From assembly GCA_027066725.1 (NCBI GenBank), contig JAMONC010000363.1:1-5003 (forward strand): 5,003 nt of DNA. Direction: 5' to 3'. Within the stretch, counting starts at the first letter, position 1, and the number at the start of each line of letters is the position of its first letter. The notes beneath the pieces are model-generated. The model searched no databases, was not told the origin of the DNA, and was given only the letters and a program-made list of their open reading frames with translations. Source of the DNA: Desulfobacterales bacterium (GTDB taxonomy: Bacteria; Desulfobacterota; Dissulfuribacteria; Dissulfuribacterales; JAMONC01). Below, piece by piece: positions 1 through 5,003 of the stretch. Made by a program: the position numbers and the translations under genes.

Positions 1-95
1 AAGCACCTATCACTCATCTCCACCCCCCACTAAAAGGAATCTTATCCCTTCCACGTTACCCCTGCAACTTTTGCATATATTATCTTTTCCTCTCT
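1..95. other. Non-coding or unassigned left edge
   Basis: No gene can be supported here. The plus strand is unusually pyrimidine- and C-rich, including a CACCCCCCAC run at 21-30. Plus-strand frame 1 stops at 31-33. Frames 2 and 3 stay open from the edge to 113-115 and about 160, but their translations resemble no family I know. On the minus strand there is a possible late gene start near the edge: a GGAG followed four bases later by GTG, reading Val-Ile-Gly-Ala. Too little is visible to call it. Confidence 0.5.
39..67 (-). promoter_or_regulatory. Weak sigma70-like promoter candidate for a gene beyond the left edge
   Basis: On the minus strand TTGCAG (62-67) and TAAGAT (39-44) are separated by exactly 17 bases. 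They match the TTGACA and TATAAT consensus at only 3/6 and 4/6 positions, so chance is a real alternative. It lies beyond the clpB terminator and points out of the window, where a promoter for the next minus-strand gene would be expected. The position, more than the match, is the reason to list it. Confidence 0.18.
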
Positions 96-131
96 CAAAG
101 CCCCCTTTATGTTAAAGGGGGCTTTGCTTTT
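96..131 (+). terminator. GC-rich hairpin, likely plus-strand intrinsic terminator
   Basis: A perfect 14-bp stem pairs 96-109 with 113-126 around a TGT loop. The core is AAAGCCCCC against GGGGGCTTT. On the plus strand it is followed by CTTTT (127-131), a short T tract. On the minus strand the exit side is purine-rich (GAGAGAGG) with no T tract. It therefore looks like a terminator for a plus-strand transcript entering from the left, convergent with clpB. It could also be a transcript-stabilising hairpin or a copy of a dispersed palindromic element. Confidence 0.6.
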
Positions 132-156
132 ACTATCAAGTTAGGAAGAGGAAAAT

Positions 157-192
157 AAAAAAAGGAGGGAATCACCCTCCTTTTTTATTTTC
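157..192 (-). terminator. Bidirectional intrinsic terminator downstream of clpB
   Basis: A 12-bp stem pairs 158-169 with 175-186 around a five-base loop (AATCA). The GC core is GGAGGG/CCCTCC, flanked by A and T runs. On the minus strand the core is followed by seven T, an A and four more T, a classic rho-independent terminator beginning about 35-60 bases after the clpB stop codon. Because the stem is flanked by A7 and T6 it should also work on the plus strand. This is the natural end of the clpB transcript. Confidence 0.9.
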
Positions 193-219
193 ATTACATA
201 TAATAATTCATTAAGCCAC

Positions 220-2802
220 TTATGCTTTATTGAATATTACATGTCCATTTTCATCTACATCTACTATTATCTCATCACCTGGTTTAAAGCTTCCTTCTAA
301 TATCTTAAGGGCAAGTGGATCTTCGATATATTTTTGGATTGCCCTTTTAAGTGGTCTAGCACCAAAGTTTGGATCATAACCAACTTCAGCAAGCCATTCT
401 TTAGCCTTTTCAGTAAGCTTAATCTTATAATTATGCTCAGCAAGCCTTTCACTTAAGTAACCAAGTTGTATATCAACAATCTTCTTAAGGTCTTCTTTAC
501 TAAGGCTATGGAATATAATTATTTCATCTACCCTGTTTAAGAATTCAGGTCTAAAGTGTGCCCTTAAGGCATCCATTACCCTTTGTTCTGCAAGAGCAGG
601 ATCTTTTATCTCCTGGATCAATTCGCTTCCAATATTAGATGTCATAATTATGATGGTATTTCTAAAGTCGACGGTTCGTCCTTTACCATCAGTTAACCTT
701 CCATCATCTAATATCTGAAGAAGTATGTTAAAGACATCTCTATGTGCCTTTTCTATTTCATCAAATAGAACAACTGAATATGGACGCCTTCTAACTGCTT
801 CTGTTAAGTAACCACCTTCTTCATAACCAACGTAGCCTGGAGGTGCACCAATTAACCTTGCAACAGCATGTTTTTCCATATATTCACTCATATCAATACG
901 GATCATTGCCTGTTCTGTATCAAACATGAACTCTGCAAGTGCCCTTGCAAGCTCTGTTTTCCCAACTCCAGTAGGCCCTAAGAAAATAAAGGAACCTATT
1001 GGTCTTCTTGGATCTTGTAGCCCCGCTCTAGCACGTCTTACCGCATTTGATACTGCTTCAATTGCCTTTTTCTGCCCAACTACGCGGCGGCTAAGGCGTT
1101 CTTCCATGTGGACAAGTTTTTCTCTTTCACCTTCAAGGAGTTTACTTACAGGTATTCCAGTCCACTTAGAGATAATTGCAGCAATGTCTTCTGCATCTAC
1201 CTCTTCTTTTAGCATTCTAGTTCCATCTTTTTGAAGCTCTTCAAGTTCTTTTTGAGCCTTTTCAAGCTCTTGCTCTAAAGAAGGGATTCGTCCATAAAGT
1301 ATCTCTGCAACCTTGTTTAAGTCTCCTTGACGCTGATATTTTTCAGCTTCTATTTTTAGTTTATCAATCTCTTCTTTTATATTTCTTATGCGTTGTATGA
1401 TCTCTTTTTCTTGTTTCCACCTTGCTTTTAAGGCATCGCTTTTTTCTCTAAGATCAGAGAGTTCTTTTTCTATCTTTGCAAGTCTTTCTTTAGATGCAGG
1501 ATCGCTTTCTTTCTTTAGTGCTTCTCTTTCGATCTCAAGTTGTACGATCTTTCTTTCAATTTCATCTATCTCTGAGGGCAAAGAATCAATTTCTATCCTA
1601 AGTTTTGCTGCTGCCTCATCAATTAGGTCTATCGCCTTATCTGGCAAATATCTATCTGTTATATATCTATGAGATAGTGTTGCTGCTGCTACAATTGCAG
1701 AGTCTTTTATGCGTACTCCATGATGTACTTCATATTTTTCTTTAAGTCCTCTAAGAATTGCGATTGTATCTTCAACACTAGGTTCCTCAACCATTACTGG
1801 CTGGAATCTTCTTTCTAGCGCAGCATCCTTTTCTATGTATTTTCTATATTCGTCTATAGTAGTTGCACCAATACAGTGAAGTTCGCCCCTTGCAAGAGCA
1901 GGTTTAAGCATATTGGATGCATCCATTGCACCTTCAGATGCACCTGCACCAACAAGTGTATGAATCTCATCTATGAATAGGATTACTTCTCCTTGTCTTT
2001 CTGCAACTTCCTTTAAGACAGCCTTTAATCTTTCTTCAAACTCGCCTCGGAATTTTGCTCCAGCAATAAGTGCTCCCATATCGAGAGCAACAATCCGCCT
2101 ATCTCTTAGAGTTTCTGGGACATCACCAGATACAATTCTTTGAGCGAGACCTTCTACTATAGCGGTTTTACCAACACCAGGCTCACCAATTAAAACAGGG
2201 TTGTTTTTAGTACGTCTTGAAAGTACTTGTATAACCCTTCTTATCTCGTCATCTCTACCAATAACAGGGTCTAGTTTGCCTGCACGCGCAAGTTGTGTAA
2301 GATCTCTTCCATATTTTTCAAGTGCCTGATACTTCTCTTCTGGATTAGGATCAGTAATTCTTTGTCCGCCTCTAATAGAAGCAAGGGCTTGAAGGAAACT
2401 ATCTTTTGTTACACCTCTTGCACTAAGGGCATCTGATGCAGGACATTTTGCCTCTAATATGGCTAAAACTAAATGTTCTCCACTTACGTATTCATCTTTT
2501 AATTCATCTGCGATAGCAAATGATCTTTGAAGGATTTGGTTTAAAGTTGGAGAAAGATATACTTGGAGTCCTGCACCACTTACTTGTGGTATTTTATTAA
2601 GAGCATCTTCTAAATCTGCAATGACGGCAGTTAACTCAACCCCCATCTTTTTTAATACTGCAGGTACTACACCATCTTTTTGTTTTAAAAGAACAAGAAG
2701 TAGGTGTTCTGGTTCTATATTTTGATGCCCTCTGGACTGAGCAAGCTGCTGAGATTCCTGAAGGGCCTCTTGAGATTTCATTGTAAATTTATCCATTCTC
2801 AT
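220..2802 (-). CDS. clpB: ATP-dependent chaperone (disaggregase) ClpB
   Basis: ClpB is a cytoplasmic hexameric AAA+ machine that threads aggregated proteins through its central pore, working with DnaK/DnaJ/GrpE. At 860 residues it has the normal family length (E. coli 857). Visible in order: an N-terminal substrate domain with two Clp-N repeats (about 5-145); NBD1 with Walker A GEPGVGKT (206-213), Walker B ILFIDE (274-279) and the Arg-finger pair R331/R332; a coiled-coil middle domain (about 405-530), which separates ClpB from ClpA and ClpX; and NBD2 with Walker A GPTGVGKT (609-616), Walker B VVLFDE (677-682), TSN sensor 1 (721-723) and sensor 2 GARPLKR (814-820). Pore loops are KFRGEFE (250-256) and GYVGYEEGG (656-664). 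Y503 in LYGRIP matches the middle-domain Tyr implicated in DnaK cooperation. The start ATG has AGAGGT eight bases upstream; M3 is the alternative. It is transcribed apart from nadC and ends at a strong terminator. No frameshift or missing catalytic motif is seen. Confidence 0.98.
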   Translation of the reverse strand: MRMDKFTMKSQEALQESQQLAQSRGHQNIEPEHLLLVLLKQKDGVVPAVLKKMGVELTAVIADLEDALNKIPQVSGAGLQVYLSPTLNQILQRSFAIADELKDEYVSGEHLVLAILEAKCPASDALSARGVTKDSFLQALASIRGGQRITDPNPEEKYQALEKYGRDLTQLARAGKLDPVIGRDDEIRRVIQVLSRRTKNNPVLIGEPGVGKTAIVEGLAQRIVSGDVPETLRDRRIVALDMGALIAGAKFRGEFEERLKAVLKEVAERQGEVILFIDEIHTLVGAGASEGAMDASNMLKPALARGELHCIGATTIDEYRKYIEKDAALERRFQPVMVEEPSVEDTIAILRGLKEKYEVHHGVRIKDSAIVAAATLSHRYITDRYLPDKAIDLIDEAAAKLRIEIDSLPSEIDEIERKIVQLEIEREALKKESDPASKERLAKIEKELSDLREKSDALKARWKQEKEIIQRIRNIKEEIDKLKIEAEKYQRQGDLNKVAEILYGRIPSLEQELEKAQKELEELQKDGTRMLKEEVDAEDIAAIISKWTGIPVSKLLEGEREKLVHMEERLSRRVVGQKKAIEAVSNAVRRARAGLQDPRRPIGSFIFLGPTGVGKTELARALAEFMFDTEQAMIRIDMSEYMEKHAVARLIGAPPGYVGYEEGGYLTEAVRRRPYSVVLFDEIEKAHRDVFNILLQILDDGRLTDGKGRTVDFRNTIIIMTSNIGSELIQEIKDPALAEQRVMDALRAHFRPEFLNRVDEIIIFHSLSKEDLKKIVDIQLGYLSERLAEHNYKIKLTEKAKEWLAEVGYDPNFGARPLKRAIQKYIEDPLALKILEGSFKPGDEIIVDVDENGHVIFNKA

Positions 2803-2806
2803 AGTT

Positions 2807-2830
2807 TATTACCTCTCCTTTTTTGTAATA
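2807..2830 (-). promoter_or_regulatory. Small leader hairpin carrying the clpB Shine-Dalgarno in its loop
   Basis: On the minus strand TATTAC (2830-2825) pairs perfectly with GTAATA (2812-2807), leaving a 12-base loop that contains AAAAGGAGAG. The stem is only six pairs, five of them A-U. It may be chance in AT-rich leader sequence, or may mildly modulate ribosome access in a temperature-dependent way. No stronger sequestration of the Shine-Dalgarno is visible. Confidence 0.25.
2811..2820 (-). promoter_or_regulatory. clpB ribosome-binding site
   Basis: The minus strand reads AAGGAGAGGT just before the clpB start. AGAGGT is eight bases from the ATG at 2802, and AAGGAG is twelve bases from it. 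The second in-frame ATG (codon 3, at 2796) would sit 14 and 18 bases away, so the first ATG is the better start. Confidence 0.8.
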
Positions 2831-2839
2831 TTAGAGTTG

Positions 2840-2868
2840 ATTATAGTAGTGGATTAACGGCACGAAAA
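2840..2868 (-). promoter_or_regulatory. Candidate clpB promoter with perfect TATAAT box
   Basis: The minus strand carries a perfect -10 hexamer TATAAT (2840-2845). At a 17-base spacing the -35 position is TTTTCG (2863-2868), only 3/6 to consensus. Transcription would start near 2833, giving a leader of about 30 bases with the Shine-Dalgarno intact. It would suit basal sigma70-type expression. In AT-rich intergenic DNA a TATAAT can occur by chance, and the poor -35 lowers confidence. Confidence 0.4.
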
Positions 2869-2882
2869 TTGCTTAACCGTTA
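2855..2882. repeat. Inverted repeat TAACGG-N16-CCGTTA upstream of clpB
   Basis: TAACGG (2855-2860) and CCGTTA (2877-2882) form a perfect 6-bp inverted repeat spaced by 16 bases. The arms lie between the two candidate clpB promoters and overlap the spacer and -35 of the proximal one. In the same stretch TTAAC recurs directly (2854-2858 and 2873-2877). This could be an operator for a dimeric regulator or a leader hairpin for transcripts from the distal promoter. No known operator consensus was recognised. Confidence 0.35.
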
Positions 2883-2887
2883 TGCTA

Positions 2888-2899
2888 TTAGCAAGCTAA
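2888..2899. repeat. Short palindrome TTAGC-AA-GCTAA at the distal clpB promoter
   Basis: A perfect 5-bp inverted repeat with a two-base centre covers the -10 to start-point zone of the distal candidate promoter. The arm ends TTAGC and GCTAA are the same as the outer ends of the HrcA operator CIRCE, but the rest of CIRCE and its nine-base spacer are absent. It is therefore not a CIRCE element. It could be a different operator or chance. Confidence 0.25.
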
Positions 2900-2922
2900 G
2901 AATCATCTATATAAGTGTCAAG
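2894..2922 (-). promoter_or_regulatory. Candidate heat-shock or sigma70 promoter for clpB
   Basis: The minus strand has CTTGACA (2916-2922), which contains a perfect TTGACA -35 and also a CTTGAC. Sixteen bases after CTTGAC lies CTTAGCT (2894-2900). The pair resembles the RpoH consensus described in alphaproteobacteria, CTTGAC-N12-17-CYTATNT, with one mismatch among the fixed positions. As a plain sigma70 promoter the -10 (TAGCTT) is poor. The predicted start near 2887 would give a leader of about 85 bases. A heat-shock promoter fits the gene, but the sigma class is inferred. Confidence 0.45.
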
Positions 2923-3003
2923 AACTAAAGAGGATTTTTTAGGTGAATTTTTTTGAGAAATTATTTAAAGTACTTAATTTATGTTTAAGTTTTGGTATGA
3001 TTT

Positions 3004-3867
3004 TTATACGATTCTTAGGCTTATATCCACACTGGGTGCTGAATGAGTAAGGCATCCACAAGATATTTGGTCCACTCCAGTTAAAGCTACTTCTCTAATG
3101 TTTTTAAGACATATACCTCCAGAGGCTTCAAGTAATATAGAAGATGAAATCGCTCTGGCAAAATCTACTGCCATTTTTAGTCTGGTTACATCTGTATCAT
3201 CTACCATATTATCTAGTAAAAGAGCATCTGCACCAGCTAAGATAGCCTCTTTAATTTGTTCATTATTGCTTACTTCAACTTGAATTTTAAAAAGGTGGTG
3301 TATTTTATTTCTACAAAGCTCTATTGCCTTTTTTATAGAGCCAACAGCAGCAATGTGATTGTCTTTTATTAATACACCATCAAAAAGAGAAAATCTGTGG
3401 TTTTGTCCACCTCCTACTTGTACAGCATATTTTTCAAGTATTCTAAAACCTGGGGTTGTTTTTCTTGTATCAACGATTTTTACTGGTAAATCTTTTACCT
3501 TATCAACAATTTTTTTTGTAAAGGTAGATATCCCACAAAGACGTTGGAGAAAATTAAGGGCGATTCTTTCTATGGAGAGTATAGTATATATTTTTGCTTG
3601 AATTTCTAATAGATACTCTCCTTTTTTTATTTTTTGTCCTTCTTTAGCGCAAAACAAAAATTCTACATTTGGATCAATTGTCAAAAAACAATCCTTTGCT
3701 ACAAAGAGACATGAGGCAACAATATCTTCTTTTGCTATAATCTTGGCTCTGCCTATTCTATCTGGATCAACAGTTGCCTCAGTTGTCACATCATAGGGGC
3801 CAATATCCTCTCTTATTGCCCATTTTATTAGATGATCATAAGTTCTTTTATCTGGGATAAATCCCAT
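3004..3867 (-). CDS. nadC: Nicotinate-nucleotide pyrophosphorylase (quinolinate phosphoribosyltransferase, decarboxylating)
   Basis: NadC converts quinolinate and PRPP to nicotinate mononucleotide, CO2 and pyrophosphate, the third step of de novo NAD synthesis, in the cytoplasm, usually as a dimer. The 287-residue length is typical. An N-terminal alpha/beta sandwich (about 1-110, with ERIALNFLQR at 100-109) is followed by the open barrel. Active-site motifs are DTRKTTPG (133-140), GGGQNHR (152-158) and LIKDNHI (166-172). The E198/D219 pair is 21 residues apart, as in other QPRTases, with LLLDN at 216-220. The phosphate-binding EASGGI (247-252) and THSAP (274-278) follow. One of the usual Glu residues two positions before E198 is Gln196 here, which probably does not matter. 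The start ATG directly follows the valS TAA, and AGAGGA lies four bases upstream inside valS. nadA and nadB are not in the window. Downstream there is only a weak AT hairpin before clpB, so some readthrough is possible. Confidence 0.97.
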   Translation of the reverse strand: MGFIPDKRTYDHLIKWAIREDIGPYDVTTEATVDPDRIGRAKIIAKEDIVASCLFVAKDCFLTIDPNVEFLFCAKEGQKIKKGEYLLEIQAKIYTILSIERIALNFLQRLCGISTFTKKIVDKVKDLPVKIVDTRKTTPGFRILEKYAVQVGGGQNHRFSLFDGVLIKDNHIAAVGSIKKAIELCRNKIHHLFKIQVEVSNNEQIKEAILAGADALLLDNMVDDTDVTRLKMAVDFARAISSSILLEASGGICLKNIREVALTGVDQISCGCLTHSAPSVDISLRIV

Positions 3868-5003
3868 TTATTCCTCTATTTCTTTGAGTCTTTTTTTATG
3901 TGCTCTTATCTTTGAAAGTCGTGCCTCAAAACGTTCTACCTTTTCTCTTTCTTTTTCTACTATATCTCTTGGTGCTTTTGTCAAGAAATTATCGTTTGCA
4001 AGTTTTGCTAAGGATTTTTTTAGATCTTTTTCTATCTTTTTTTCTTCCTTGGAGAGTTTCTCTAACTCAGCCTTTATATCCACAAGTCCTTTAAGAGGGA
4101 CAAATAGTTCAACATGTTCTAGTATTACAGAACCAGCTCCTTTAGGTCTTTTAGCATCACTTGGGAGATATTCTATATTATCAACCTTAGCGAGTACTTT
4201 AATAGATTGTTCTTGATCTTTTATAAGATTGTTAACCTCTGTTGTATGAGAAATTACCTTAAGTGGGATTTTGGCACCTGGGTGTATTCCAAGTTCAGAT
4301 CTTAGATTTCTAAGCCCAGTAACAATGTCCATTAATTCGTTCATTTGTTCTTCTATTTTCTGATCAATAAAATCTTCATCTTTTTTGGGATATTCTTGAA
4401 TCATAATATAACTAGAGGCATTTGGTAGATAATGCCATAGCTCTTCAGTAACAAAAGGTATAATTGGATGAAGAAGTTTAAGAGAGTCAGATAAAACCTT
4501 TAAGGCTATAGCTAAAGAGGCTATCTTTTTATCTTCATTATCACCTGTTACATCTGGCTTAAATATTTCTAAGTACCAGTCACAGAATTCATGCCAATAG
4601 AATTTATAAAGAGTTCTTGCTGCTACATCAAAATCAAAATTATCAAGGGCATTTCTTACTTTTTCTATAGTCTTATTTAGTCTTGAGAGTATCCACTTTT
4701 GATAAAGTGTAAGATTAGAGATATTGTCCTTAAGATTATTTAAAAATTCTATCTCTTTACTGCCAGGTTCATACATTAAAACAAGGCGAGCGGCATTCCA
4801 TATTTTGTTTATAAAATGTCTGTAACCCTCTATACGTTCCTCTGCAAGTTTTATATCACGCCCTTGTGCTGCAAATGCTGTAAGGGTAAATCTTACTGCA
4901 TCTGTTCCAAACTTATTCATTATTACCAAAGGATCTATAACATTACCCTTAGATTTACTCATCTTTTCACCTTTGGCATCTCGTACAAGGGCATGTAAAT
5001 AAA
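3868..5003 (-). CDS. valS: Valyl-tRNA synthetase, C-terminal part (cut by window edge)
   Basis: This cytoplasmic class I enzyme attaches valine to tRNA-Val. The frame is open to the right edge, giving 377 complete codons, against roughly 880-950 residues for full ValS, so the catalytic Rossmann core (HIGH motif) and the editing domain lie outside. The visible part begins YLHALVRDAKGEK and runs into the KMSKS signature (around 4951-4965), so the ATG at 4962 is the Met of KMSKS and not a start. Then follow the RFTLTAFAAQGRDIK segment and INKIWNAAR, typical of ValS, and the anticodon-binding helical domain with FYWHEFCDWYLE. The protein ends in a Lys/Glu-rich coiled-coil arm of about 70 residues containing NFLTKAP and VEKEREKVE, the tRNA-binding tail that separates ValS from IleS and LeuS. 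Its TAA stop abuts the nadC start, indicating one operon. No promoter is visible because the 5' end is missing. Confidence 0.97.
   Translation of the reverse strand, partial: YLHALVRDAKGEKMSKSKGNVIDPLVIMNKFGTDAVRFTLTAFAAQGRDIKLAEERIEGYRHFINKIWNAARLVLMYEPGSKEIEFLNNLKDNISNLTLYQKWILSRLNKTIEKVRNALDNFDFDVAARTLYKFYWHEFCDWYLEIFKPDVTGDNEDKKIASLAIALKVLSDSLKLLHPIIPFVTEELWHYLPNASSYIMIQEYPKKDEDFIDQKIEEQMNELMDIVTGLRNLRSELGIHPGAKIPLKVISHTTEVNNLIKDQEQSIKVLAKVDNIEYLPSDAKRPKGAGSVILEHVELFVPLKGLVDIKAELEKLSKEEKKIEKDLKKSLAKLANDNFLTKAPRDIVEKEREKVERFEARLSKIRAHKKRLKEIEE
3872..3877 (-). promoter_or_regulatory. nadC ribosome-binding site embedded in the end of valS
   Basis: The minus strand reads AGAGGA, then A, then TAA (valS stop), then ATG (nadC start). 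The Shine-Dalgarno is thus formed by the last Ile-Glu-Glu codons of valS, four bases before the nadC ATG. This fixes the nadC start and suggests that ribosomes finishing valS re-initiate on nadC. Confidence 0.75.

Noticed and set aside
926..1234. Plus-strand ORF of 102 codons
   Set aside because: It lies antisense within clpB and its low-complexity translation matches no family; it mirrors conserved ClpB sequence.
1388..1672. Plus-strand ORF of 94 codons, rich in Ser and Phe
   Set aside because: It is antisense to the Lys/Glu-rich ClpB middle domain; Ser/Phe richness is the expected shadow of Glu/Lys codons.
2880..2906. Nine-codon minus-strand ORF (MILSLLIA) upstream of clpB as a leader peptide
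   Set aside because: It overlaps the -10 box of the distal promoter and would begin upstream of both predicted transcription starts; no Shine-Dalgarno is seen.
2704..2928. Plus-strand ORF reaching from clpB into the intergenic region
   Set aside because: There is no recognisable product, it overlaps the clpB start and both promoter candidates, and I saw no convincing ribosome-binding site.
2972..2990. Inverted repeat ACTTAA/TTAAGT just after nadC as a terminator
   Set aside because: The stem is six weak, mostly A-T pairs with no T tract following in either direction, so it does not make a credible intrinsic terminator.
2803..3003. CIRCE element or E. coli-type sigma32 promoter (CCCCAT -10) for clpB
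   Set aside because: I searched by eye on both strands. No TTAGCACTC/GAGTGCTAA pair and no CCCCAT box is present.
3884..4216. Plus-strand ORFs antisense to valS (also 3900-4094 and 4816-4998) and to nadC (3098-3283 and 3359-3601)
   Set aside because: These are shadows of the real minus-strand genes, with no family resemblance.
3868..4962. A 364-residue ORF starting at the ATG at 4962 as a complete gene
   Set aside because: That Met is the M of the KMSKS motif, and the frame stays open with ValS-like sequence (VRDAKGEK) to the window edge, so the gene is truncated by the window.

Overview
This window is a stretch of bacterial housekeeping DNA, AT-rich by eye, with every supported gene on the minus strand. 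Read in the direction of transcription (right to left) it holds the C-terminal part of valyl-tRNA synthetase (valS, cut by the right edge), quinolinate phosphoribosyltransferase (nadC, complete) and the disaggregase ClpB (clpB, complete). The protein sequences are clearly bacterial. The valS-nadC pairing, AT-rich DNA and Lys/Glu-rich proteins would suit an AT-rich member of the Desulfobacterota or a related, possibly thermophilic, lineage, but this is a weak guess; no taxonomic marker is present.

Layout: 1-219 is non-coding. It contains a GC-rich hairpin (96-131) and a strong bidirectional intrinsic terminator (157-192) that ends the clpB transcript. clpB occupies 220-2802. A 201-bp intergenic region (2803-3003) carries the clpB ribosome-binding site, two candidate promoters (one resembling the RpoH-type CTTGAC/CYTATNT class, one with a perfect TATAAT box) and short inverted repeats that could be operators or RNA hairpins. 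nadC occupies 3004-3867. valS runs from 3868 off the right edge. The valS stop codon and the nadC start codon abut with no gap (TAA-ATG), and the nadC Shine-Dalgarno lies inside the last valS codons, so the two are almost certainly co-transcribed and probably translationally coupled.

Functionally, valS (tRNA charging) and nadC (NAD synthesis) form a metabolic/translation operon. clpB appears to be a separately promoted stress gene that rescues aggregated protein together with the DnaK system, which is not in this window. I see no mobile element, CRISPR array, tRNA or rRNA, and no evidence for a novel multi-gene system. The points worth a second look are regulatory: the clpB leader, and the paired hairpins beyond clpB.
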